Under the pieces are notes generated by a model. That model saw only the letters and a list, made by a program, of their open reading frames with translations. It had not been told where the DNA came from and searched no databases. Shown here one piece after another: positions 1 through 4,564 of a stretch of DNA of 5,018 bases. The DNA comes from an uncultured Collinsella sp. Lineage in GTDB: Bacteria; Actinomycetota; Coriobacteriia; Coriobacteriales; Coriobacteriaceae. Position 1 is the stretch's first letter. Each line of letters begins with the position of its first letter. Location: the NCBI GenBank assembly GCA_900550735.1, contig URTD01000139.1, positions 1 to 5,018 on the forward strand, in the 5' to 3' direction. The position numbers were made by a program, and so were the translations under genes.

Positions 1-55
1 CATCCAAAGATGTCGAAAAATGTCGACTTTGGATGCTGGTGTACATGTTTGGGTC
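1..55 (-). repeat. 55-bp hairpin repeat, copy 1 (cut by the window edge)
   Basis: This stretch is identical, base for base, to 1080-1134. It contains a perfect inverted repeat, CATCCAAAG (1-9) and CTTTGGATG (27-35), around a 17-nt loop that carries the heptamer ATGTCGA twice (10-16 and 20-26). The right arm continues to position 44 as CTGGTGTAC; the matching part of the left arm would lie off the window edge. On the minus strand it begins 16 nt after the stop codon of the antitoxin-like gene, so it could act as that gene's 3' hairpin or terminator. It is probably a dispersed genomic repeat, but only two copies are visible here. Confidence 0.85.
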
Positions 56-71
56 CGACGGGGGAGCGGGC

Positions 72-338
72 CTAGGCAATCAGTGCATCAAGTGTAATGA
101 GCTCTCTGAGCCGCTCCGTGCGTGTTTGCCCATGGCGTTTGGCTTTTTCGTCAAACGCCTCAAGAATCGATTCGCCCACACGTGCTGATATAACGACGCT
201 CGGCTCATCGGAGATTGGTGGCCTTCCCAACTTGATGGTGTGACCTTTCGGCCACTCATCTTTTTCGTAGGCTTCCGCGGCTTTCTTCAACTCTCCGGGA
301 GCAAACCCCATCATCTTTTCGAGCTGCTTAGCATCCAT
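72..338 (-). CDS. Ribbon-helix-helix (CopG/antitoxin-like) DNA-binding protein
   Basis: An 88-residue protein. The C-terminal half has the ribbon-helix-helix pattern: a beta strand SVVISARV (about residues 47-54), helix one ESILEAFDEKAKRHG (56-70), a T-R-T turn, and helix two TERLRELITLDAL (74-86). The N-terminal half (MDAKQLEKMMGFAPGELKKA, then a GRP-PISDEP linker) resembles the leader of antitoxins or small repressors found in Coriobacteriia and bifidobacteria. Such proteins usually bind their own promoter as dimers and neutralise a toxin encoded next to them. The ATG at 338 was chosen over an upstream TTG at 413 because AGGAGG (343-348) lies 4 nt before it and the TTG falls inside the predicted promoter. 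No toxin gene is seen in the window. A partner could lie beyond the left edge, downstream on the same strand, though a hairpin repeat intervenes. It may equally be a solitary repressor. Confidence 0.75.
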   Translation of the reverse strand: MDAKQLEKMMGFAPGELKKAAEAYEKDEWPKGHTIKLGRPPISDEPSVVISARVGESILEAFDEKAKRHGQTRTERLRELITLDALIA

Positions 339-342
339 GGCG

Positions 343-348
343 CCTCCT
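343..348 (-). promoter_or_regulatory. Ribosome binding site of the antitoxin-like gene
   Basis: AGGAGG on the minus strand, 4 nt before the ATG at 338. It decides the start in favour of the 88-residue protein. It is flanked by GGCGC (339-343) and GCGCC (369-373), which could pair in the mRNA and partly hide it. Confidence 0.75.
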
Positions 349-353
349 ATCGA

Positions 354-368
354 TCGACATAATGTCGA
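354..368. promoter_or_regulatory. 7-bp dyad TCGACAT-A-ATGTCGA in the antitoxin leader
   Basis: A perfect inverted repeat of 7 bp on each side of one base (354-360 / 362-368). It lies between the predicted promoter and the ribosome binding site of the antitoxin-like gene. The half-site ATGTCGA is the same heptamer that occurs in tandem in the loop of the 55-bp repeat. It may be an operator, or an RNA hairpin (UCGACA/UGUCGA with a 3-nt loop) near the translation start. The dyad is seen directly; the role is inferred. Confidence 0.55.
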
Positions 369-392
369 GCGCCGGTTCTCGGATTCTCTTTT

Positions 393-421
393 TGTATACA
401 ATTTTGTAGACAAAAATACAA
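393..421 (-). promoter_or_regulatory. Predicted promoter of the antitoxin-like gene with tandem operator-like motifs
   Basis: On the minus strand, TTGTAT (-35, 416-421) is followed by a 17-nt spacer and TATACA (-10, 393-398). This predicts a start near 386 and a leader of about 48 nt. The region also holds two copies of the palindrome-like decamer TTGT-N-TACAA: TTGTATACAA (392-401, a perfect palindrome) and TTGTCTACAA on the minus strand (404-413). Their centres are 12 bp apart, so both lie on nearly the same face of the helix. Sites over a promoter in this arrangement fit cooperative autoregulation by a ribbon-helix-helix protein. Confidence 0.6.
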
Positions 422-470
422 GCAGTTCATCGGGCTAATTAGCTTGTTTTGACCTGCCTGTTCGATAGGA

Positions 471-530
471 AATGAGCATTGACGGCTTCGATACTCCTTT
501 GCTTTTCAGCTTGGAATTTGGATGCTCATT
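471..530. repeat. 9-bp inverted repeat with long loop
   Basis: AATGAGCAT (471-479) is exactly complementary to ATGCTCATT (522-530), with 42 nt between. The right arm overlaps TTTGGATGCT (517-526), a decamer shared with the arm of the 55-bp repeat, so it may be a decayed relative. No function is assigned. Confidence 0.35.
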
Positions 531-614
531 GAACTTCCGGAGGGGAGCCCTTTATTAAGCTATTGAGATTCTGGGCAGGAGCTCTCACTGGTCTTCGGTA
601 ATGGGGCCAGCTTA

Positions 615-639
615 ATTCGCGACACAGTGTGTCGCGAAT
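615..639. repeat. 25-bp near-perfect palindrome
   Basis: ATTCGCGACACA (615-626) and TGTGTCGCGAAT (628-639) are exact reverse complements around a single G. The tiny centre favours a DNA dyad bound by a dimeric protein over an RNA terminator, and no T-run follows on either strand. The motif GTGTCG recurs at 691-696 and 711-716. No adjacent gene explains it as an operator. Confidence 0.7.
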
Positions 640-712
640 GGGAGTAGTCGTTAGGTGTCCTTCAATGGCTACTCATATAAGAACGTTCAAGTGTCGGATT
701 TTGTCATTTAGT

Positions 713-727
713 GTCGCTCTCAGCGAC
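713..727. repeat. Small hairpin GTCGCT-CTC-AGCGAC
   Basis: A 6-bp perfect stem (713-718 / 722-727) with a 3-nt loop, 7 bp before the left arm of the large inverted repeat. It repeats the GTGTCG theme of the palindrome at 615-639. The function is unknown. Confidence 0.4.
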
Positions 728-805
728 TATTCTGGAGGGTCGTGGTCAAAAAAGGGCAAATATGAGTACTGTTGCCATTATGGTTGCATTTATTTGCTAT
801 AAATT

Positions 806-842
806 GTAGCTCCTGATGAGATTTGTTCCCATTAAGAGCTAC
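806..842. repeat. Inner hairpin GTAGCTC/GAGCTAC
   Basis: A 7-bp perfect inverted repeat (806-812 and 836-842) with a 23-nt loop, inside the 735-977 element. It is seen directly; its role is unknown. Confidence 0.4.
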
Positions 843-922
843 TTTTATTGAACATATGAGGAGAAATAACGTCGTCTGCGGACGAGTGGAACGTTGAATA
901 GTTCCTGAAGTGATCAAAATCG

Positions 923-943
923 CTGCTACTAAACAGGTAGCAG
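923..943. repeat. Inner hairpin CTGCTAC/GTAGCAG
   Basis: A 7-bp perfect stem (923-929 / 937-943) with a 7-nt loop. It overlaps the inner edge of the right 30-bp arm by 3 nt, so it would compete with the long stem if the region is transcribed. Confidence 0.4.
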
Positions 944-1070
944 TACTCATATTTGCCCTTTTTTGACCACAGCCCTCTCGGAAACCTTTCCAGAGGCGTC
1001 AAACAGCCATAATCCAAAGGTCTCCTCAAACAATTAGCCGGCCAAGAGCGTCCATGACTACCAAAAAGCT

Positions 1071-1134
1071 GTACGCCAGCATCCAAAGATGTCGAAAAAT
1101 GTCGACTTTGGATGCTGGTGTACATGTTTGGGTC
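1071..1134 (-). repeat. 55-bp hairpin repeat, copy 2, with complete stem; possible terminator
   Basis: 1080-1134 is identical to 1-55. Here the whole stem is visible: 1071-1088 pairs with 1106-1123 over 18 bp with one mismatch (GTACGCC against GGTGTAC). The 17-nt loop at 1089-1105 reads ATGTCGA-AAA-ATGTCGA. Read on the minus strand, the stem is followed by AGCTTTTTGG, resembling a factor-independent terminator for the glutaredoxin gene, whose stop lies 37 nt upstream of the repeat. The T-run is short, so termination is a suggestion. Confidence 0.8.
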
Positions 1135-1171
1135 GTATGGGTTGGGGCCCTGGACGGACAGAGCGTGCGTA

Positions 1172-1417
1172 CTAGAGCAGGTTTTCCTGCACCCACGCGA
1201 TGATGTCGCTCGATTCGTAGAGTGGTTTGCCGTCGATGAACAGGCAGGGAACCTGGCGTTTTCCGCCGGCGGCGATGAGTGTCTGTTCGGCATCGGAATC
1301 GGTCGAGATATTGCGCTCGGGAATGGTCACGCCGTTATCGGCCAAAAAGTGCTTGACCTTTAAGCAATACGGGCAGCCGGTCATAACGTACAGCGCGAGC
1401 TCGTGATTAGTAGCCAT
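1172..1417 (-). CDS. Glutaredoxin, dithiol CPYC type
   Basis: An 81-residue cytosolic thiol-disulfide oxidoreductase. The active site is T-G-C15-P-Y-C18 after the first beta strand (ELALYVMT). The cis-proline loop is QVP57-C-L-F-I, and a glutathione-contacting G-K-P-L-Y-E-S-S-D stretch (63-71) precedes the C-terminal helix DIIAWVQENLL. Length and motif order match classical single-domain glutaredoxins; an extra Cys58 follows the cis-proline. The usual role is reducing protein disulfides or glutathionylated thiols with glutathione or a related thiol; the local reductant is not known. The ATG at 1417 follows GGAG within TTGGAGACCT. An upstream TTG at 1456 would add 13 residues outside the fold and is not preferred. 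It lies 51 bp after the XRE-zinc ribbon-TipAS gene on the same strand with no clear promoter between, so the two are probably co-transcribed. Confidence 0.92.
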   Translation of the reverse strand: MATNHELALYVMTGCPYCLKVKHFLADNGVTIPERNISTDSDAEQTLIAAGGKRQVPCLFIDGKPLYESSDIIAWVQENLL

Positions 1418-1468
1418 AGGTCTCCAATCGGTTGAGGTTTTGATTGAAATACCCAAAGCCGCCGCGGT

Positions 1469-2296
1469 CTATGCGCGCGTCAACGACGACTCGATGGCCT
1501 GGACCAGAAACGCCGTGGCTCCGGTGCCGCAGGGCTTGTCGTAGTAGTCAACAAAGCGCTGGTCGGCAAGATAGCCGTGGGCGAGGCCCAGGTATGCTTC
1601 GTCTTGGGGCTCGTGTCCCCAGTTGAGACCAATCCAACGACGATGCATCGCGACGAGCTTGCGAGCCTCGCTTCCATTCGCATCGCCATCGCCCATGGCA
1701 ATCGAGAGCTGACCCAGAATAGCGCGTTCAAGTTCTTTCATGTCGCTCCATGTCTGAGGGTCCATGTCCAGTAACGTTTCGTTTGCTGCATCGATTGCCT
1801 CATCGCCGTAGCGCTTCCGAGCCTCGGCGCCGTAGCGCTCCTCGTTTTCCTGCACGGTGCGCCAGCGCTCCAGTTGCGGCAGGACGGCGCCCATGAGCGA
1901 GACGGCTTCGTCGAGCGACATGCCGGTGTTTTGCGCCAGCCGTGGGGCACAGTCCTCGATCATCGCCTCCATCGTGGTCTCGTAGGTGTACTTGCCGTGG
2001 TCGTAGCACCACTTGCAGTAATGGTCGGTCGCGGTGCCCGCAGCATCGGTGCCGCAGTCGTCGGGCGTGAGTGTCATGCCGCAGCTCTGGCAATAGTGCT
2101 CGGGCATTTCGAGCAGGTGAGACAAGGGTTCTCCGGTTACGGCTGCAATGAGCTTCATCATGTCGATGCCCGGTGTGACCTCGCCACGCTCCCAACGGCT
2201 GACGGCTTGGCGTGTGACGAAGAGCTTGGCGGCGAGCTGCTCCTGGGTAAGGTGATGGGCGCGACGGACGGCGATGAGCTTTTCTGCAAAGGCCAT
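1469..2296 (-). CDS. Transcriptional regulator: XRE helix-turn-helix, zinc ribbon and TipAS domain
   Basis: A 275-residue predicted cytosolic regulator. Residues 1-62 are an XRE/Cro-type helix-turn-helix (LTQEQLAAKLFVTRQAVSRWERG). Residues 69-116 are a putative zinc ribbon: C69-QS-C72-GM and Y-C94-KW-C97, with the TMEAMIEDC tail typical of a ribbon that often follows XRE domains in Clostridia and Coriobacteria. Residues from about 145 to 275 match the TipAS ligand-binding fold: EERYGAEARKRYGDEA, WSDMKELE, a MHRRWI helix, then AYLGLAHGYLADQRFVDYYD and a glycine turn before ATAFLVQAIE. TipAS domains normally sit behind MerR-type DNA-binding domains and bind antibiotics or other hydrophobic ligands, so the XRE pairing is the odd part. 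The ATG at 2296 follows AAAGGAG by 5 nt. It probably heads an operon with the downstream glutaredoxin and may regulate itself. The ligand is unknown. Confidence 0.9.
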   Translation of the reverse strand: MAFAEKLIAVRRAHHLTQEQLAAKLFVTRQAVSRWERGEVTPGIDMMKLIAAVTGEPLSHLLEMPEHYCQSCGMTLTPDDCGTDAAGTATDHYCKWCYDHGKYTYETTMEAMIEDCAPRLAQNTGMSLDEAVSLMGAVLPQLERWRTVQENEERYGAEARKRYGDEAIDAANETLLDMDPQTWSDMKELERAILGQLSIAMGDGDANGSEARKLVAMHRRWIGLNWGHEPQDEAYLGLAHGYLADQRFVDYYDKPCGTGATAFLVQAIESSLTRA

Positions 2297-2301
2297 AGCG
2301 G

Positions 2302-2308
2302 CTCCTTT
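2302..2308 (-). promoter_or_regulatory. Ribosome binding site of the XRE-TipAS regulator
   Basis: AAAGGAG on the minus strand, 5 nt before the ATG at 2296. It fixes the start of the helix-turn-helix domain at MAFAEKL. Confidence 0.8.
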
Positions 2309-2326
2309 CTGCTGGTTGATGGCTTA

Positions 2327-2355
2327 AGCATACGCGGCAGCAGGTGCCCTTCCAA
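2327..2355 (-). promoter_or_regulatory. Predicted promoter of the XRE-TipAS/glutaredoxin operon
   Basis: On the minus strand TTGGAA (2350-2355) is followed by a 17-nt spacer and TATGCT (2327-2332). This predicts a start near 2320 and a leader of about 24 nt. The match to consensus is moderate and the spacing ideal. Confidence 0.5.
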
Positions 2356-2370
2356 GCAACCGTTGGTTGC
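2356..2370. promoter_or_regulatory. Operator-like dyad GCAACC-GTT-GGTTGC
   Basis: A perfect 6-bp inverted repeat with a 3-bp centre, directly abutting the predicted -35 box (2350-2355) of the divergent regulator gene. It is the best candidate binding site for the XRE-TipAS protein itself. Its position just upstream of the -35 fits activation or looping better than simple occlusion. Confidence 0.4.
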
Positions 2371-2424
2371 ACGACGGAGGACCGCGGCGAAGAATTGCGC
2401 GCAACGCCCCACGCCTCCATGCCG

Positions 2425-2430
2425 TACAAT
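2425..2430 (+). promoter_or_regulatory. -10 box suggesting a leaderless trmO transcript
   Basis: TACAAT lies 7 nt before the ATG at 2438, so the transcript would begin at or next to the start codon. No ribosome binding site is present upstream of either candidate ATG (2429 or 2438). A convincing -35 box is not visible at 17 nt; TTGCGC at 2395-2400 is too far away. Confidence 0.45.
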
Positions 2431-2437
2431 GACCGGC

Positions 2438-3175
2438 ATGGAACCTATCGCACACATACATACCGACCTGCCGCAGAAGTTCGGCATTCCGCGCAACAGC
2501 TTTTTGGCGCCTCATCTGCAGGGACGCATCGTCTTTGAGCCGGAATTTGCCTCCAAGGCAGCGGTTGAGGGCCTGGACTCCTTCTCTCACCTATGGCTGT
2601 TGTGGCGCTTCGAAAACGGAACGCCCGGCGGCACGGCTAAGGACATAGCTGCCGATGCCAAGACGCAGGACAGGTCCGGCACCAATGCCAAGTGGTCGAA
2701 AACTGTGCGCCCGCCGCGTCTGGGCGGAGCCGAGCGCGTGGGCGTCTTTGCCACGCGCAGCCCGTTTCGCCCCAATCCTATCGGACTTACCTGCGTAAGG
2801 CTCGATCACGTTGAGCTCACCGACGATGGCCCCATCATCCATGTGCTGGGGGCCGATCTGCGCGACGGCACGCCCATCTACGACATTAAGCCCTACATTC
2901 CGTTTGCGGACTGTCACCCGGATGCGACCGGCGGCTGGATTGAGGATGCTCCGTGGCAAGAGCTCGACATCGAGTTCCCGCAGACGCTGCAGGATATGGT
3001 CCCGCCCACAAAGCTCCCCGGCCTGGTCGAGGTCCTGCGCCAAGACCCGCGCCGCGCAGGCAGCAAGCACGAGCCGAACCGCGTTTACCACTTGGCCTAC
3101 GCCGGGCTCGACATATCGTTTACGGTCGATGAAACCCAGCTAACCGTAGTTGCCGTCAATGACGCGCGAGACTAA
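2438..3175 (+). CDS. trmO: tRNA (t6A37) N6-methyltransferase TrmO/TsaA
   Basis: A 245-residue enzyme that uses S-adenosylmethionine to methylate the N6 of threonylcarbamoyladenosine at position 37 of threonine tRNAs, giving m6t6A and aiding ACC/ACU decoding. The family marks are in order: an N-terminal strand EPIAHIHTDLPQKFGIPRN, the F-S-H-L-W-L-L-W-R-F motif (about 49-58), RVGVFATRSPFRPNPIGL (about 100-117), and DGTPIYDIKPYIPFAD (about 142-157). The C-terminal extension typical of bacterial TrmO (EVLRQDPR, then RVYHLAYAGLDISF) is complete, and the length is close to the 235 residues of the E. coli protein. The frame stays open far upstream, but that part is antisense to the XRE-TipAS gene. 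The ATG at 2438 begins the domain; an in-frame ATG at 2429 would add three residues. It is transcribed divergently from the regulator. Confidence 0.93.
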   Translation: MEPIAHIHTDLPQKFGIPRNSFLAPHLQGRIVFEPEFASKAAVEGLDSFSHLWLLWRFENGTPGGTAKDIAADAKTQDRSGTNAKWSKTVRPPRLGGAERVGVFATRSPFRPNPIGLTCVRLDHVELTDDGPIIHVLGADLRDGTPIYDIKPYIPFADCHPDATGGWIEDAPWQELDIEFPQTLQDMVPPTKLPGLVEVLRQDPRRAGSKHEPNRVYHLAYAGLDISFTVDETQLTVVAVNDARD

Positions 3176-3276
3176 CCGGTCATTCGTCCGCACCCGTCAT
3201 ATTAAGCGCCAAACCCCATGCCAAAACCGCCCACGCTGGTGGACAATAACGCCTATCGAAACAGTCTACTTTGCAC

Positions 3277-3281
3277 GGGAG
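3277..3281 (+). promoter_or_regulatory. Ribosome binding site of the MalY/PatB gene
   Basis: GGGAG, 6 nt before the ATG at 3288. It places the start after the 112-bp gap from trmO and not at upstream in-frame ATG codons that overlap trmO. Confidence 0.7.
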
Positions 3282-3287
3282 CTCAGC

Positions 3288-4502
3288 ATGAAATACGACT
3301 TTAGCTCGCTAATCGATCGCCACGGCATGGACTCCATCGCCGTTGACTCCTGGGGCGAGATCCCCGGTATGGCTCCGAACGCACCCGACGAGGGCTTCGA
3401 CCGCATTCCCATGTGGGTGGCCGACATGAATTTTGCCACGGTGCCCACGGTCCAGGAGCACATCATTCAGCGCGCTCAGCATCCCATGTTTGGCTACTTT
3501 AACCCGCGCTCCGAGTATTTCGACCGCATCATCGAATGGCAGAGCCGCCGCAATGGCGTCGAGGGTCTGCGCCCTGAACATATCGGCTACGAAAACGGCG
3601 TGCTGGGCGGCGTCGTGTCGACGTTGCGCGCGTATGTCCAGCCGGGCGATGCGGTGCTGGTCCACAGCCCCACCTACATTGGCTTTACCAAGTCTATCGA
3701 AGCCGCGGGCTATCGCATTGTCCACAGCCCGCTTAAACTCGACGCCCAGGGCGTGTGGCGCATGGACTTTGAGGACATGGAGTGCAAACTCGCCCAAAAC
3801 CACATCCATGCCGCGGTGTTCTGCTCGCCGCACAATCCCTGCGGCCGCGTATGGGAGCGCGACGAAATCGAGCGCGCCATGGACATCTATCGCCAGCACG
3901 ATTGCGTGGTGATTTCGGACGAGATTTGGTCCGATATCATCCTGCCGGGGCACAAGCACATCCCGACGCAGTCGGTGAGCGAGGATGCCCGCATGCGCAC
4001 GGTTGCCCTCTATGCGCCGAGCAAGACGTTTAACCTGGCGGGCCTTGTCGGCAGCTACCACATTGTCTACAACGAGACGCTGCGTGACCGCATCTGCGCC
4101 GTGTCCAACAAGACCCACTACAACGAGATGAACGTCCTCTCCATGCACGCCCTGATCGGTGCCTACAAGCCCGAGGGCTATGAGTGGGCGGACGAGCTCC
4201 GCGAGGTATTGACCGGCAACGTGGATTTTGCCTGCGATTACATCGCCCAGCACTTTGAGGGTGTGAAAGTGGCCAAGCCCGAGGGCACTTACATGCTCTT
4301 TGTGGACTGCACCGACTGGTGCGCCGCCCACGGCAAGACCATTCAGGACGTGGAGAAAGCCTGCTGGGCCGTCGGCGCAGCAGTGCAGGACGGTGTGATG
4401 TTCCACGGCCCCTGCCATCTGCGCATCAATCTGGCCTCGCCCCGCGCCCGCATTGAAGAGGCGTTCCACCGGATGGACAGGTATGTGTTCAACGCAAAGT
4501 AA
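3288..4502 (+). CDS. malY: MalY/PatB family PLP-dependent cystathionine beta-lyase/aminotransferase
   Basis: A 404-residue fold-type I PLP enzyme. MalY/PatB enzymes split cystathionine (and often cysteine or cysteine S-conjugates) by beta-elimination to a thiol, pyruvate and ammonia, linking cysteine to methionine synthesis. The N-terminal PMWVADMNFATVP motif (41-53) is the family hallmark. Catalytic residues are visible: Y130 in SPTY, N183 in PHNPCGR, D211 in VISDEIW, the PLP-binding lysine K246 in APSKTFNLAGL, and substrate-carboxylate R379 in CHLRINLA. The length matches the roughly 390-residue family. A longer open frame back to 3150 overlaps trmO and lacks a ribosome binding site, so the ATG at 3288 was chosen. 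The 112-bp gap from trmO shows no strong promoter or terminator, so read-through from trmO is possible. E. coli MalY also represses maltose genes, but nothing here shows that role. Beta-lyase against aminotransferase activity cannot be settled from sequence. Confidence 0.9.
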   Translation: MKYDFSSLIDRHGMDSIAVDSWGEIPGMAPNAPDEGFDRIPMWVADMNFATVPTVQEHIIQRAQHPMFGYFNPRSEYFDRIIEWQSRRNGVEGLRPEHIGYENGVLGGVVSTLRAYVQPGDAVLVHSPTYIGFTKSIEAAGYRIVHSPLKLDAQGVWRMDFEDMECKLAQNHIHAAVFCSPHNPCGRVWERDEIERAMDIYRQHDCVVISDEIWSDIILPGHKHIPTQSVSEDARMRTVALYAPSKTFNLAGLVGSYHIVYNETLRDRICAVSNKTHYNEMNVLSMHALIGAYKPEGYEWADELREVLTGNVDFACDYIAQHFEGVKVAKPEGTYMLFVDCTDWCAAHGKTIQDVEKACWAVGAAVQDGVMFHGPCHLRINLASPRARIEEAFHRMDRYVFNAK

Positions 4503-4521
4503 TTTCAAATAATATTTATAC

Positions 4522-4561
4522 AACAAAAGGCCCTGAATCTGACGATTCAGGGCCTTTTGTT
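4522..4561. terminator. Bidirectional factor-independent terminator
   Basis: An 18-bp perfect stem (4522-4539 paired with 4544-4561) with the 4-nt loop TGAC and a GC-rich core GGCCCTGAATC. On the plus strand it ends CCTTTTGTTTCATT, terminating malY 19 nt after its stop codon. On the minus strand it ends CCTTTTGTTGTATAAATA, terminating the convergent WYL gene, whose stop is 3 nt away. Confidence 0.93.
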
Positions 4562-4564
4562 TCA

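Larger units (their letters stand above)
735..977. mobile_element. Inverted-repeat element, possibly MITE-like (30-bp perfect terminal repeats)
   Basis: Positions 742-771 and 941-970 are exact reverse complements over 30 bp, beginning GTGGTCAAAAAAGGGC in the outer-to-inner direction. The arms extend outward after two mismatches through GAGGG (735-739) and CCCTC (973-977), giving 35 of 37 matching bases. The inside (772-940) codes for nothing recognisable and contains two further hairpins. A short non-coding segment bounded by long terminal inverted repeats fits a miniature transposable element. Two copies of one repeat inserted in opposite orientation would look the same. I see no target-site duplication at the ends, so mobility is inferred. 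Confidence 0.5.
414..1171. other. Gene-poor, repeat-rich intergenic region
   Basis: About 758 bases in which I find no credible coding region. Open frames here (for example on the minus strand around 720-950 and 832-1293) have no family resemblance, no ribosome binding site, serine- and cysteine-rich random-looking composition, and run across the inverted repeats. The region holds a 9-bp inverted repeat, a 25-bp palindrome, a large inverted-repeat element with inner hairpins, and the second copy of the 55-bp hairpin repeat, each listed separately. It looks like an accumulation of small non-coding elements rather than a decayed gene. Confidence 0.6.

Noticed and set aside
339..413. N-terminal extension of the antitoxin-like protein from a TTG at 413
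   Set aside because: The TTG lies inside the predicted promoter, upstream of its own predicted transcription start, while AGGAGG precedes the ATG at 338.
720..950. 76-codon minus-strand open frame inside the inverted-repeat element
   Set aside because: Its start lies within the right inverted-repeat arm, no ribosome binding site is apparent, and the protein resembles nothing known.
1..1134. CRISPR array
   Set aside because: There are only two repeat copies, over 1 kb apart with a gene between; there is no regular repeat-spacer pattern and no cas gene.
832..1293. 153-codon minus-strand open frame through the repeat region
   Set aside because: It overlaps the glutaredoxin gene in another frame and runs through the 55-bp hairpin and the 30-bp inverted repeat, with low-complexity serine-rich sequence and no ribosome binding site.
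1874..2437. Open plus-strand frame extending trmO upstream by 188 codons
   Set aside because: It is antisense to the well-supported XRE-zinc ribbon-TipAS gene, has no family resemblance, and TrmO begins naturally at 2438.
3176..3287. Promoter for malY in the gap after trmO
   Set aside because: TGGACA at 3240 has no good -10 box at 16-18 nt; TCTACT is 19 nt away, too weak to annotate.
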